Shown in pieces: positions 8,903 through 18,140 of a stretch of DNA of 64,000 bases. This DNA is from Ruminococcus sp. UBA7158 (GTDB lineage Bacteria > Bacillota > Clostridia > Oscillospirales > Ruminococcaceae), in contig DKWG01000008.1 of the NCBI GenBank assembly GCA_002491605.1, positions 52,878-116,877 on the forward strand. The letters are read 5' to 3'. The stretch's first letter is position 1. Each line of letters begins with the position of its first letter. The translations under genes were made by a program, and so were the position numbers. The notes under the pieces were generated by a model. That model saw only the letters and a list, made by a program, of their open reading frames with translations, was not told the origin of the DNA and searched no databases.

Positions 8903-8942
8903 ACTGCGTATATATCCTTAAAGCTCGGGATGTATACGCAGT
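8903..8942 (+). terminator. Possible weak terminator after murA
   Basis: A 10-bp stem ACTGCGTATA/TATACGCAGT with a 20-nt loop, followed by ATTATAATTTTAAT rather than a clean T run, so termination may be partial. Confidence 0.45.
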
Positions 8943-8968
8943 ATTATAATTTTAATCATATATCTACC

Positions 8969-9013
8969 TTTAGGCAGGGCTATGGGCGGCATACAGCTTA
9001 TTACCTGCCTAAA
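8969..9013 (+). promoter_or_regulatory. Hairpin in the walJ leader
   Basis: TTTAGGCAGG pairs perfectly with CCTGCCTAAA across a 25-nt loop and ends 17 nt before the walJ ribosome site. There is no T run after it on +, so it looks like a leader structure, not a terminator. Function unknown. Confidence 0.4.
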
Positions 9014-9043
9014 AAAACAGTAGCATAAAAAGGACGTGTTATC

Positions 9044-9829
9044 TTGGCGAGAGTTTACCCTCTCTTTTCATCAAGCTCAGGCAACTCCTGCTTTATAGGC
9101 TCGCCGTCCGGCGGAATCTTAATAGATGCAGGCTTAAACTGCAAACGCCTGACAGCTGCGCTTGCGCAAAACGAAATATCCGCAGACGCCGTCAAGGCGA
9201 TATTTATAACTCACGACCACTCCGACCACATATCGTCGCTTAAGGTCTTTACAAAGGCGCACAAGGTTCCCGTTTACGCCGCACCCAAAACCATGGATTG
9301 GCTTATAAAAAACGGTCACATTTCATCCACCGGCGAGGGCTGTGAGGTAGGTCAGGAGTGCATTATAGATGACTACAGCGTCACATCCTTTCACACACCT
9401 CACGATGCCGTTGAAAGCGTCGGATACAAAATCATCACTCCCGACGGCAAAAAAATGTGCGTCTGCACCGACCTCGGTCATATAACGGAGGACGTTCACA
9501 GCTGTTTAAACGGGTCTGATTTAGTCTTGCTTGAATCAAATTATGATGAAAGAATGCTCAGAACAGGCTCTTATCCGTATTACCTAAAGCAAAGAATTGC
9601 TTCAGCCAACGGACACCTTTCAAATATAAACAGCGCAAAGGAAGTAAGACAGCTTATTGAGAGCGGAACGACAAGGATCATTTTGGGACATCTGAGCCGC
9701 GAAAATAACACGCCTCAGATAGCTGAAAACACACTCATGCGTGAGCTTGGCGCTGATGTATCCAGAAATAAAGATTACTTATTATACATAGCTCCGATAG
9801 AGACGAGCGGCATGGTGGTGACATTTTGA
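9044..9829 (+). CDS. walJ: WalJ/YycJ-type metallo-beta-lactamase-fold exonuclease
   Basis: A 261-residue MBL-fold protein. The opening ARVYPLFSSSSGNSCFIG and the metal motif THDHSDH at about residues 53-59 are the WalJ (YycJ) pattern. The family is a 5'-3' DNA exonuclease or mutation-suppressing nuclease encoded in many Firmicutes close to walRK and rlmH. Here rlmH follows with a 4-nt overlap but walRK is absent. The start is TTG 9044, nine nt after AGGA; a GTG at 9036 is out of frame. No other start gives the conserved N-terminus. Confidence 0.88.
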   Translation: MARVYPLFSSSSGNSCFIGSPSGGILIDAGLNCKRLTAALAQNEISADAVKAIFITHDHSDHISSLKVFTKAHKVPVYAAPKTMDWLIKNGHISSTGEGCEVGQECIIDDYSVTSFHTPHDAVESVGYKIITPDGKKMCVCTDLGHITEDVHSCLNGSDLVLLESNYDERMLRTGSYPYYLKQRIASANGHLSNINSAKEVRQLIESGTTRIILGHLSRENNTPQIAENTLMRELGADVSRNKDYLLYIAPIETSGMVVTF

Positions 9830-10311
9830 CAGCGATCAATATAATATGCGTCGGCAAGCTCAAGGAGAGCTTTTGGCGTGAGGCTGTCGCCGAATATGCA
9901 AAAAGAATCACAAAGTATGCGTCTGTAAATATAATCGAGCTTTCGGAATCTAAGCTTTCAGATAAGCCGTCAGATAAAGAAATCGAACAGGCTCTTATGT
10001 TGGAAGCCAAGGCAATGGAAATGTATCTGAACCAAAATCACACCTATAACATAGCAGCGTGCATAGAGGGAAGGATAATATCGAGCGAAGAGCTTGCAAA
10101 GATTATCGATAATGCATCGATTCAGGGCTTTTCAACGGTTAACTTTTTCATAGGAAGCTCCTTTGGACTTGCAAAATCAATCAAGGAACGCTCGCATTTT
10201 AAGCTTTCCATGTCCAAAATGACATTTCCACACCAGCTCGCAAGAGTGATGCTATCGGAGCAGATATACAGAGCGCTCTCTATAAACGCCAATGCAAGAT
10301 ATCACAAGTAA
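9826..10311 (+). CDS. rlmH: 23S rRNA pseudouridine-1915 N3-methyltransferase RlmH
   Basis: A 161-residue SPOUT methyltransferase of standard length. The C-terminal SKMTFPHQLARVMLSEQIYRA and the final YHK are diagnostic. It methylates pseudouridine 1915 in helix 69 of 23S rRNA using SAM. The start is TTG 9826, overlapping the walJ stop (TTGA), so translation is coupled. A mild oddity: the SAM-knot glycine loop, usually GGSxG, reads GSSFG here. A perfect 16-bp terminator follows. Confidence 0.95.
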   Translation: MTAINIICVGKLKESFWREAVAEYAKRITKYASVNIIELSESKLSDKPSDKEIEQALMLEAKAMEMYLNQNHTYNIAACIEGRIISSEELAKIIDNASIQGFSTVNFFIGSSFGLAKSIKERSHFKLSMSKMTFPHQLARVMLSEQIYRALSINANARYHK

Positions 10312-10350
10312 GAATGAAGTTAATAATTTTCACCGTTAGAAATTGTATAT

Positions 10351-10395
10351 AATATTGACACTGAATACATGGCGTAGTTATTCAGTGTCAATATT
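10351..10395 (+). terminator. Terminator of walJ-rlmH
   Basis: Perfect 16-bp stem (AATATTGACACTGAAT and complement), 13-nt loop, then TTTTTG. Confidence 0.85.
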
Positions 10396-10457
10396 TTTGT
10401 CTACAATTGGGTCAGTGACACTGCACTTTCATGTTTGAGTTTGATATAACATCAAAA

Positions 10458-10489
10458 AGGGCGCTGATCCAAAAGCAAGGCAGCGCTCT
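10458..10489 (-). terminator. Terminator of the beta-CASP/LOG operon
   Basis: Nine-bp stem AGAGCGCTG/CAGCGCCCT (one G-T pair) read on the minus strand, then TTTTTGATG. Ends the transcript 20 bases after the LOG-family stop. Confidence 0.8.
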
Positions 10490-10509
10490 TCGAAATTATG
10501 ATATATCAA

Positions 10510-11091
10510 TCAACCGTTTTTATAATCCTTAATTGTATAATCTTTTTGCACCGAAGCTTCTATGTGCTTGATGATTTCCGCTAAGTTATCAGAAATAAAA
10601 TAAAGCTCCCTGCAGTTATCCTTTATAAATTCCTTGTTTATCGCACTAATCATAGTTGCATTTAATTCATTGTAATATCCGAAAAGATTATATAATACAA
10701 TCGGCTTTTTATGACGGCAAAGCTGTTTGAGTGTTAATATTTCAAAGAATTCCTCAAAAGTTCCGATACCACCCGGAACGATGATAAATGCTTCCGCTTT
10801 GTCCTCCATAATTTGCTTTCTCTCCCGCATAGTATCAGGCATAATCAACTCATCACAGTAAGCATAGATTTCCTCAACAGCTTCAGCTTCAAAGAATTTG
10901 GGTATAACGCCGATAATATTGCCCCCTGCCCTTTTAAAGCCTCGTGCAGCTGCTCCCATAAGACCGTTAGCGCCTGCGCCAAATACTAAACCATGTCCTC
11001 GCCGCGCCAATTCCTCGCCCATTTTCTCTGTTTCCATCATATAGGCTTTATCAATCGTAGGGCTTGCAGCTCCATAAACACAAATCCTCAT
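10510..11091 (-). CDS. LOG-family (TIGR00730) nucleotide phosphoribohydrolase
   Basis: A 193-residue Rossmann-fold protein with the LOG signature PGGIGTFEEFFE (about residues 106-117) and the preceding RER stretch. Such proteins cleave cytokinin riboside 5'-monophosphates or AMP-like nucleotides to base plus ribose phosphate; older files call them lysine decarboxylases, wrongly. Length is normal. It begins 6 bases after the stop of the beta-CASP gene and shares its promoter. The physiological substrate in a gut-type bacterium is unknown. Confidence 0.88.
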   Translation of the reverse strand: MRICVYGAASPTIDKAYMMETEKMGEELARRGHGLVFGAGANGLMGAAARGFKRAGGNIIGVIPKFFEAEAVEEIYAYCDELIMPDTMRERKQIMEDKAEAFIIVPGGIGTFEEFFEILTLKQLCRHKKPIVLYNLFGYYNELNATMISAINKEFIKDNCRELYFISDNLAEIIKHIEASVQKDYTIKDYKNG

Positions 11092-11097
11092 AATATT

Positions 11098-12708
11098 TTA
11101 GTCCTTCCATTTTTCTATCAAAGACCTTATTTGCGAGGTCAATTTCGCATTATCCTTATTTGAACGTCCTTGTCTTGCCTGTACCATAGCCAATAACTGC
11201 TCGGCCTGCAATACCATATTCTTATAAATATATCTTGCTCTGTCACCGCCGCCATCATAACGTTCTATGTGCTCTACAGGCTTGCCCTCTGCATATAATG
11301 TCAATTTTCCCGTGGCTAAACTATATTCAGCACCGCTGTATGGAGCAACGGAATTATAGCCCAAGCTGCAGAGCAAATCCTTAAAATCCTCACAGGCTTT
11401 CGCTTCGCCGTGATTCACAAAAATAAGCCCCGGTTTTTTCTTAAAGCCTTCAATCCACTTTACAAGCCCATTTCTATCAGCATGCCCACTTGTACCTTGC
11501 AAATTCGCAATTTCAGCATTTACAGAAATTTCCTCTCCAAACAGCTTGATCGACCGCACTCCGTCTAAAAGCCGTCTGCCAAGCGAACCTTCGGCTTGAT
11601 AACCTACAAAGAGAATGATATTGCTGTCTTTCCACAAGTTGTGCTTTAAGTGATGTCTGATTCTTCCTCCTTCACACATTCCGCTTGCCGAAATAATAAC
11701 CTTTGGAGTTTCATCAAGGTTTATGAGCTTTGACTCCTCTAAGGACTCAGTGATTTTAAGGCAGTCAAACCAAATAGGATTAATACCCTTATTGATCAGC
11801 GCCATAGTTTCCTCGTCAAAACATACCGGATTGCATTGAATGAAAATCGAAGTTGCCTCGCTTGCCAAGGGACTATCTACATAAACAGGGAAATTATCAT
11901 GACCGGTAACTAAGCCTTTATCTTTTATCTCTCTGATGGCATATAACATTTCCTGTGTCCTGCCAACGGCGAATGAGGGAATTACAACGCTTCCTCCCCT
12001 GTCAAATGCTTTTTGAATATATGCGGCGAGCGATATAACGGAATCTTTTCTGTCGCCTTCGTGAAGCCTGTTGCCGTATGTAGATTCGATAACCAAATAA
12101 TCAGTTTCCTCGACTTGCTTTGGATCGCAGATGATTCTCTGACCGGTATTACCCACATCACCGCTGAAAACAATTTTTTTGTGTGTATTATCCTCTGTAA
12201 GCCATATCTCGATACAAGCTGAGCCTAAGAGATGCCCTATGTCAGTAAACCGCAGAGAAATACCCTCATCAACACAAACGATATCTCCGTAAGCACATCG
12301 TCTAAAAAGAGAAATTGCGCCTAAAGCATCGTTCATATTATAAACCGGCTCAATTATCTCTCCACCTGCTCGTTCTGATTTTCTGGAACGCCACTTAGCT
12401 TCGGATTCTTGAATGTGTGCAGAATCACGAAGCATTATATTACACAAGTCGCAAGTCACATCAGTTGCATATATTAAACCTTTAAAACCATCTTTATAAA
12501 GCTTGGGTAACATTCCTGAATGATCAATATGTGCGTGCGTAATAAAAACAGCTTCTATGCTTGACGCCGGAACCGGCAAGGAAATGTTTTGAAAAACATC
12601 TCGCCCTTGCTCCATGCCGCAATCAACTAAATAATGTCTATTGTTTATCGTAAGCATTGTGCAGCTTCCCGTAACTTCATGAGCAGCACCTATAAACTGT
12701 ATTTTCAT
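11098..12708 (-). CDS. Beta-CASP metallo-beta-lactamase-fold RNA-processing nuclease
   Basis: A 536-residue protein with the MBL motif THAHIDHSG at about residues 57-65, the later VIESTYGNR and the beta-CASP motifs, including a C-terminal GTSGHAD and VNHGE. This architecture (MBL, beta-CASP insert, RMMBL) is that of YSH1/CPSF-73-like ribonucleases, distinct from RNase J. Zinc-dependent endo- or exonuclease activity is family knowledge. The start is ATG 12708, seven nt after GGAGG; the longer frame from TTG 12714 overlaps that spacing. Promoter at 12746-12774. Forms an operon with the LOG-family gene. Confidence 0.87.
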   Translation of the reverse strand: MKIQFIGAAHEVTGSCTMLTINNRHYLVDCGMEQGRDVFQNISLPVPASSIEAVFITHAHIDHSGMLPKLYKDGFKGLIYATDVTCDLCNIMLRDSAHIQESEAKWRSRKSERAGGEIIEPVYNMNDALGAISLFRRCAYGDIVCVDEGISLRFTDIGHLLGSACIEIWLTEDNTHKKIVFSGDVGNTGQRIICDPKQVEETDYLVIESTYGNRLHEGDRKDSVISLAAYIQKAFDRGGSVVIPSFAVGRTQEMLYAIREIKDKGLVTGHDNFPVYVDSPLASEATSIFIQCNPVCFDEETMALINKGINPIWFDCLKITESLEESKLINLDETPKVIISASGMCEGGRIRHHLKHNLWKDSNIILFVGYQAEGSLGRRLLDGVRSIKLFGEEISVNAEIANLQGTSGHADRNGLVKWIEGFKKKPGLIFVNHGEAKACEDFKDLLCSLGYNSVAPYSGAEYSLATGKLTLYAEGKPVEHIERYDGGGDRARYIYKNMVLQAEQLLAMVQARQGRSNKDNAKLTSQIRSLIEKWKD

Positions 12709-12745
12709 AGCCAAACCTCCCTGCTTATATTATTGTTCTGCTTTT

Positions 12746-12774
12746 ATACTAAACTCAAATCTAAAAGTATTCAA
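12746..12774 (-). promoter_or_regulatory. Promoter of the beta-CASP/LOG operon
   Basis: Minus strand TTGAAT, 17-nt spacer, TAGTAT; leader about 30 nt with GGGAGG before the ATG. Confidence 0.6.
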
Positions 12775-12776
12775 GA

Positions 12777-12817
12777 AATCGCCGCAAAATCCATACCTAA
12801 GCGATTTTGCGGTGATT
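12777..12817 (-). terminator. Terminator of the GH43 gene
   Basis: A 15-bp stem with core GCCGCAAAATC/GATTTTGCGG, 11-nt loop, followed on the minus strand by TCTTGAATACTTTT. Same core as at 3949-3987. Confidence 0.7.
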
Positions 12818-12859
12818 CCCTTTTCCACACTTTCCTTTGAGCTTAGGGCTTGTTTTATT

Positions 12860-14968
12860 CTATTTGGCAAACTGCCACTCGTCAAACTCGAATTTGCCGC
12901 CAAACACAAAATAAAGGTCGTGAGTTCCGCTTACGGATTTAGTCAATTCACCGACTACAGTCTTGAAGTCCGAGCCTGTATCAAACTGAATCCGACCAAT
13001 CTTTTCGCCGTCCGCTTTGTCGATTCTCAGCTCTATTATTCCCTTGCCCTTTACCGACGCAGCAAACTGATTTGCACCGTCCTTAAAGTCGGCGTCGCTT
13101 ATAACGCTCCAGCTGTTTTTAGTTGTAGTAACGACAAATCTGCCTGCGCTCTTTTTGTAATCTATTCCCGCAGCAACATTGCAGGTTTCAGCCTGTGAAA
13201 CGGCAAACGGATTGTAGTTTTTAATCTGAGCTGCTCCCTTGTCGGACATACGCTTGAATTTAAACTCAAGTGTCTTTTCGTTGACTTCGATTTCATCAAC
13301 TCCGACACTTCTGTAGCCGTCAGCTCCACTTAACGCCATATTCTTAAGCAGCAATACATTTTGATAGAACAAATAGTATTTGTCGCCGAACTTGTGCATA
13401 TGGGTGTGATTGTTGCTGAAAGGATATCCGTAGCCGGTGGGGTTCTTGACATACTCGCCCTTATACTCCCAGCTGCTTGCCTTAAGCGGATTGCTTGATA
13501 CCATATAGCACATTGTGCAAAGCTCCGGCTTTGCAGCCTTATACTTATTGCTCCACTCATCTCTTGCGAACCAGTTTGAGCAGTAGGTCAAGACAAATTT
13601 ACCGTTTATGTAGTTAAGTTCATTGGCTTCAAAATGATAGGGCGCTTCAATGACAACCATTTTTGACGCCAGAGAAACCATGTCATCGCCGAGCTTTACT
13701 ATTCGGCAATTGCCTGTTTGCAGACCTGACTCGCCGTCGTGCATGGGGTCGCCGCCTCCGAAAGCAAGCCAGCCTGTTCCTTCATCGTCGACAACTACGC
13801 CGGGGTCAAAGCACCAAAATACCGGATCGCTTGAAAGCTCGTTTGTGTTAGGACTGACAAGCGGCTTTCCTATTGGGTCGATCCAAGGACCAGTCGGTGA
13901 ATCAGATTTCATAACACCTATTCCGCCTCCGCTGTTGGCAAAGTATAGAAAGAACTCGGTTTTGCCCTGAGCATTGTCCTTTTTAACTATCGACGGTGCC
14001 CAAGAGCACCAAGTCCACTTGCAGATATCCTTGACAGGAATATCTCCGTGGTACGTCCAGTTTTTCATATCGTCTGTCGAGAAGCAGGCGAGCGTATTTA
14101 TGCTTCCGTATGTATTTGAACCCTTTTTGCCGTTTTTAACAAACTCCTGACTGTCGCAGGTGCCGTATACATACAGTCGTCCGTTGTATTCAACAGCTGT
14201 CGGGTCGGCAAAGAAAATATTTGAGGATATCGGATTAGAGTTTCCGACAGTCTTATACGCCTTTGAAAGCGAGCCGGAAATTTTATAGCCCAAATCCTTA
14301 GAATCAATAAACTCGCCTGATATCGTCAAGCTGCTTTTACCGGTCGGAGCTTTTTCCGATACCTCTGACGCCTTTGTCTGAGCCTCGGTCTTCTTAGCCG
14401 TGGTAACAGCTGCGGCAGTGGTGACTGCTTCGGGCTTTTTATCGCTTAGGTACTTAGAATTTACAAAGTATTCCCCGTTCTTAAACTTTATTCTCGTCCA
14501 GCCGTTGTCGGTCACACCTGTTATCACTGCGCTGTCGCCCTTGCTCAAGTGACCCATTCGCTCGGACGAAGAATCAGCGCTCCTTCTGACGTTTACGTCT
14601 GACAGCGCATACATTACTCCATCGGCAGGCTGAATCTTAACCGATTCGGTTGTCATCTCCGAAGCAGTTGTAGCTGCCTGAGTAGTGACGGTTGTTACAG
14701 GCTCGGTGGTTTGCTCTGTGACAGCTGACGTTGTCAGCTCTGTAGTTTCCTCCGCCGCTTCTGTGGACGCTTCGGTTGCTGTCGGCTCTGTCTCAATCGA
14801 CTCGGGTGTATCAGTGCCGACATCATTTTCTGTAGCAACGGTTGTCACCAACGGCTCATTTGCTGAGTCCGATGGTGTTTCGAGCGGAGTTTTTTCGTTG
14901 CTTTGAGTACATCCGCATAAGCCAAGCAGCATTGCCGCCGCCAAAAGTGCTGCAAATTGTTTTTTCAT
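12860..14968 (-). CDS. Lipoprotein glycoside hydrolase family 43 with SH3-like domain
   Basis: About 702 residues. A lipoprotein signal (LLGLCGC) is followed by a Thr/Glu-rich linker of some 90 residues, a bacterial SH3 domain (about 125-185; NVRRSADSSSERMGHL, WTRIKFKNGEYFV), a second linker, then a GH43 five-blade propeller from about 240. The three GH43 acids can be placed in FADPTAV, CFDPGVVVDD and HFEANEL. The C-terminal 100 residues look like a beta-sandwich (carbohydrate-binding-like). Family members remove arabinose or xylose from hemicellulose; the exact linkage is not decided. The start is ATG 14968 after GGGGTAGGA; a TTG at 14998 gives a longer frame without support. It lies 58 bases below the GH5 gene and probably shares its transcript. 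Confidence 0.88.
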   Translation of the reverse strand: MKKQFAALLAAAMLLGLCGCTQSNEKTPLETPSDSANEPLVTTVATENDVGTDTPESIETEPTATEASTEAAEETTELTTSAVTEQTTEPVTTVTTQAATTASEMTTESVKIQPADGVMYALSDVNVRRSADSSSERMGHLSKGDSAVITGVTDNGWTRIKFKNGEYFVNSKYLSDKKPEAVTTAAAVTTAKKTEAQTKASEVSEKAPTGKSSLTISGEFIDSKDLGYKISGSLSKAYKTVGNSNPISSNIFFADPTAVEYNGRLYVYGTCDSQEFVKNGKKGSNTYGSINTLACFSTDDMKNWTYHGDIPVKDICKWTWCSWAPSIVKKDNAQGKTEFFLYFANSGGGIGVMKSDSPTGPWIDPIGKPLVSPNTNELSSDPVFWCFDPGVVVDDEGTGWLAFGGGDPMHDGESGLQTGNCRIVKLGDDMVSLASKMVVIEAPYHFEANELNYINGKFVLTYCSNWFARDEWSNKYKAAKPELCTMCYMVSSNPLKASSWEYKGEYVKNPTGYGYPFSNNHTHMHKFGDKYYLFYQNVLLLKNMALSGADGYRSVGVDEIEVNEKTLEFKFKRMSDKGAAQIKNYNPFAVSQAETCNVAAGIDYKKSAGRFVVTTTKNSWSVISDADFKDGANQFAASVKGKGIIELRIDKADGEKIGRIQFDTGSDFKTVVGELTKSVSGTHDLYFVFGGKFEFDEWQFAK

Positions 14969-15026
14969 TTTTCCTACCCCATTCATATAAAGATTCAAAG
15001 CCCATATTCAAATAATATGCGCCGCT

Positions 15027-16163
15027 TTATTTTAAGCCTGCCATTAAGCCCTTAAAGTATTCTTCGCTTTCGCTGAAGACCTTAAGCTTGCGGCGGTCTA
15101 ATATGCCGTAGTTTTCTGAGCCCAATTCCACTGCCGCATTGTCCCAAACGACGCACATCATGCCGTATTCCTTCGCCTTTGAAACAAAATACTCGCCCCA
15201 CAAATATCTGTCCTCGGGGTTACCCTTATTGATAATTCCGCACTCCCCTATTATGACTCTTGTGCCGTTTGCGATAAACTTATCGCTCAGCTTATCCATA
15301 AAGTCGTTTATAGCGGCCTTGCTCTGATCTGTAAAGGTCCTTTTGGATAAATCGTTGTCCATACATATATCAAACGGCGTATAAGCATGGACTGACAGCA
15401 AAAGCTTATCGAAAGGATCCTTAGGAAGTACAAACTCATCTGCAAGTGCTGAATAAGGCGCTGCCGCATACGGAGCTACCATCAAAAACCTGTCGGTATT
15501 CCTACCGCCGGACGCTCTTACAACGTCGACATATTCCTGATTGCATAGATTTATAACCTCGGCGGCGTCCAAACAGTCCTGCACGTTTGAGTTAAAGCTC
15601 CACTCGTTAGGAGTTCCCGAAAGCCTCGGCTCGTTCATCGACTCAAATATTAAGTGCTGATCGTAATCCTTAAACCTCTCGGCAATCTGCGTCCAGATGT
15701 CATTAATATATTTTACCGATTCCTCCGACTTTTCCTTAGACGGATAATAGTACTCGTTGTCGTGGTGAGAATTCAGGATAACATACATATCGTTATCTAA
15801 AGCCCAGTCGACAACCTCCTGAACCCTGTCCATCCACTTCTTATCGATTTTATGGTCATCCCCCGAGACGTGTCTGCCCCATGAAACGGGTATTCTTATG
15901 GTGCCGAAGCCTAATTCACAAACAGTGTCAATCATAGCCTTAGTTGTCTCGGGCTGACCCCAAGATGTCTCGCCGTTCGGAGCGTCAAGTGTGTTGCCCA
16001 AATTCCATCCTATTTTCATATCGGTTATAACTTCCTCGACAGTTAATACCTCGGGTGTTGCTTTAGGGTCGCTGTGCATAGATTTTTTATCCGACCCGCC
16101 GCAGGAGCATAAAGCTGCGCACAAAACCACTGCGGCAAATAATACGGTAAAAAGCTTTTTCAT
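15027..16163 (-). CDS. Lipoprotein glycoside hydrolase family 5 endoglucanase
   Basis: A 378-residue lipoprotein (signal ending ALCSCGGS) with one GH5 (beta/alpha)8 domain. Seen: WNLGNTLDA near the start, RIPVSWGRH, the acid/base glutamate in FESMNEP (about residue 172) and the nucleophile in IIGECG (about 309). The pattern fits GH5 subfamily 4-like endo-beta-1,4-glucanase or xyloglucanase acting at the cell surface. It lies 47 bases below pgsA with no terminator between, so it may be the tail of the recA-pgsA transcript or have a promoter inside pgsA. GGGAG lies about 11 nt before ATG 16163. Confidence 0.9.
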   Translation of the reverse strand: MKKLFTVLFAAVVLCAALCSCGGSDKKSMHSDPKATPEVLTVEEVITDMKIGWNLGNTLDAPNGETSWGQPETTKAMIDTVCELGFGTIRIPVSWGRHVSGDDHKIDKKWMDRVQEVVDWALDNDMYVILNSHHDNEYYYPSKEKSEESVKYINDIWTQIAERFKDYDQHLIFESMNEPRLSGTPNEWSFNSNVQDCLDAAEVINLCNQEYVDVVRASGGRNTDRFLMVAPYAAAPYSALADEFVLPKDPFDKLLLSVHAYTPFDICMDNDLSKRTFTDQSKAAINDFMDKLSDKFIANGTRVIIGECGIINKGNPEDRYLWGEYFVSKAKEYGMMCVVWDNAAVELGSENYGILDRRKLKVFSESEEYFKGLMAGLK

Positions 16164-16210
16164 ATCAAGCTAAGCTCCCACTCAAAATAATTTATGACGT
16201 TGATTTTGGT

Positions 16211-16780
16211 TTAGTCGTTTGTATCTATAACGCTTCTGTATGCCCATAAGTACTGTATTCCCGACCCTGCGGTGAGCGCCGCGCTTATCCAAATGAGTAC
16301 GGTGTCGGTGATATAAACTCCGGTTTCGGGAAGTGAAATTCCTGCCGCTGTAAGACCGTGAAGAAGCAATGTAACTACTATTGCAACCATTGTAAACGCA
16401 GTTTTGAGTTTGCCGAACCAGCCGGCAGCAACAACTACGCCGTCTCCGGATTTTACAACAAGCCTGAGTGCTGACACCATGAACTCTCTGAACAAAATAA
16501 TCATAACAGGAACCGAGCTTACCCATCCCATCTCAACGAACACCAAAAGTGCCGCCATAACAAGCGCCTTATCTGCAAGAGGGTCTAAAAACTTGCCGAA
16601 GTTGGTTATAAGATTATACTTTCTTGCGATCTTGCCGTCGAGCATATCAGTCAGCGACGCAAGGGCGAAGATTACCAATGCAATCAAAAGATTGTAGTCG
16701 GTAAACTGCCAAAGTGCGAATACAACAAATGCCGGGATCATTAAGACCCTAAGTATAGTCAGCTTATTCGGTAAATTCAT
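16211..16780 (-). CDS. pgsA: CDP-diacylglycerol--glycerol-3-phosphate 3-phosphatidyltransferase
   Basis: A 189-residue membrane enzyme of phosphatidylglycerol synthesis. The CDP-alcohol phosphotransferase motif DxxDGxxAR...GxxxDxxxD is seen as DMLDGKIARKYNLITNFGKFLDPLADK (about residues 44-70). The start is ATG 16780 (NLPNKLTILR, the usual PgsA opening), nine nt after AGGA; the longer frame runs into the end of rimO. rimO-pgsA adjacency is common in Firmicutes. Confidence 0.95.
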   Translation of the reverse strand: MNLPNKLTILRVLMIPAFVVFALWQFTDYNLLIALVIFALASLTDMLDGKIARKYNLITNFGKFLDPLADKALVMAALLVFVEMGWVSSVPVMIILFREFMVSALRLVVKSGDGVVVAAGWFGKLKTAFTMVAIVVTLLLHGLTAAGISLPETGVYITDTVLIWISAALTAGSGIQYLWAYRSVIDTND

Positions 16781-16799
16781 ATGCGTATTTCCTTTCATA

Positions 16800-18134
16800 T
16801 CAGCTTTCCTCAACGACCTCGCCCAACGGGTCATAGTCCATGACGTCTGTTATCCTGACAAAAACGTATTCCCCGACGGAAAGCTGTCTTTTCGATGTAA
16901 AGAACACCTTGCCGTCTATTTCGGGAACGTCCTTTGAGCTTCTTCCGAACCAGCACTCAGCATACCTGTCAAAGCCCTCGACAACTACCTCACAGACCTC
17001 GCCGAGCATTTCGCCTGTTTTTTCATCGCTTATAAGCATCTGCTCCTGCATCACAATATCGGCACGCCTTGCTTTTTCCTCTTCGTCTATCTGGTCAGGC
17101 AAAAGTGCGGCGGCTGTTCCCTCTTCCTGAGAGTATGCAAAGCATCCGAGCCTGTCAAACCGCATTTCCTTGACAAATTCGCATAGCTTTTCAAACTGCT
17201 CCTCGGTTTCCCCGGGGAAGCCTGCTATGAGCGTTGTTCTGATAATAATATCGGGAATCCTTGCCCGAAGCTTTGAAATAAGCTCTCTCAGCTCTTTTTC
17301 ACTCGAGCGTCTGCCCATTCTTTTTAATACCTCATCGCAGCAGTGCTGAATAGGTATATCTAAATACTTAACGCATTTCGGCTCTGTGGCTATAACCTCG
17401 ATAAGCTCATCTGTTATGCGCTCGGGGTAGGAATAAAGAGTTCTTATCCACTTCAAGCCGTCAATTTTACAAAGCTCACGCAATAATTCAGGCAGCTTTG
17501 AATCTTTGTATAAATCCTCGCCGTAACGTGTGGTGTCCTGTGCGACTAAGATTATCTCCTTGTAGCCTATCTTTGCCAGCCACTTAGCCTCTTCAATTAT
17601 GCTCTCCATACGCCTTGAGCGGTATTTACCCCTTATTGACGGTATGGCGCAGTAGGTACAGTGATTGTCGCAGCCCTCGGCTATCTTTATGTATGCAAAG
17701 GTTTCGGTGGATATAATGCGCCTTGAATCGATGATAAGCGAATACTTATCGCCGTACATATTGATTCTGCCCTCGTTGTTTAAAACCTTTTTTATTATCT
17801 CGCCCAAAAGCTCATTTGCTCCCAAGCCGACAACTGCGTCCACCTCGGGGATTTCCTTTGAAATCTCATCACGGTATCTTTCGCTCAGGCATCCTGTTAC
17901 AATAACAGCCTTTATCCTTTTTTCCTGCTTAAGTGTGCAAAATTCAAGGATTGTATCTATTGCCTCCTGCTTTGCAGACTCAATAAATCCGCAGGTATTT
18001 ATTATAACAACCTCGGCTAAAGCCGCATCCTGAATAAGCTCAAAGCCCTGCTCACGCAGGTTATATGCTATATGCTCGGCGTCCACCTGATTTTTAGGAC
18101 AGCCCAGCGAAACAATTCCCACTGTTGTCGGCAT
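16800..18134 (-). CDS. rimO: Ribosomal protein S12 methylthiotransferase RimO
   Basis: A 444-residue radical-SAM methylthiotransferase that modifies an aspartate of S12. Three domains are seen: an N-terminal UPF0004 part with cysteines in SLGCPKN, NTCGFI and VTGCLSE; the radical SAM cluster CDNHCTYC at about residues 155-162; and a C-terminal TRAM domain (about 375-440). Length and opening (PTTVGIVSLGCPKNQVD) fit RimO rather than MiaB. It is 6 bases below recX and its stop lies 20 bases before pgsA. Confidence 0.96.
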   Translation of the reverse strand: MPTTVGIVSLGCPKNQVDAEHIAYNLREQGFELIQDAALAEVVIINTCGFIESAKQEAIDTILEFCTLKQEKRIKAVIVTGCLSERYRDEISKEIPEVDAVVGLGANELLGEIIKKVLNNEGRINMYGDKYSLIIDSRRIISTETFAYIKIAEGCDNHCTYCAIPSIRGKYRSRRMESIIEEAKWLAKIGYKEIILVAQDTTRYGEDLYKDSKLPELLRELCKIDGLKWIRTLYSYPERITDELIEVIATEPKCVKYLDIPIQHCCDEVLKRMGRRSSEKELRELISKLRARIPDIIIRTTLIAGFPGETEEQFEKLCEFVKEMRFDRLGCFAYSQEEGTAAALLPDQIDEEEKARRADIVMQEQMLISDEKTGEMLGEVCEVVVEGFDRYAECWFGRSSKDVPEIDGKVFFTSKRQLSVGEYVFVRITDVMDYDPLGEVVEES

Positions 18135-18140
18135 ATGTGT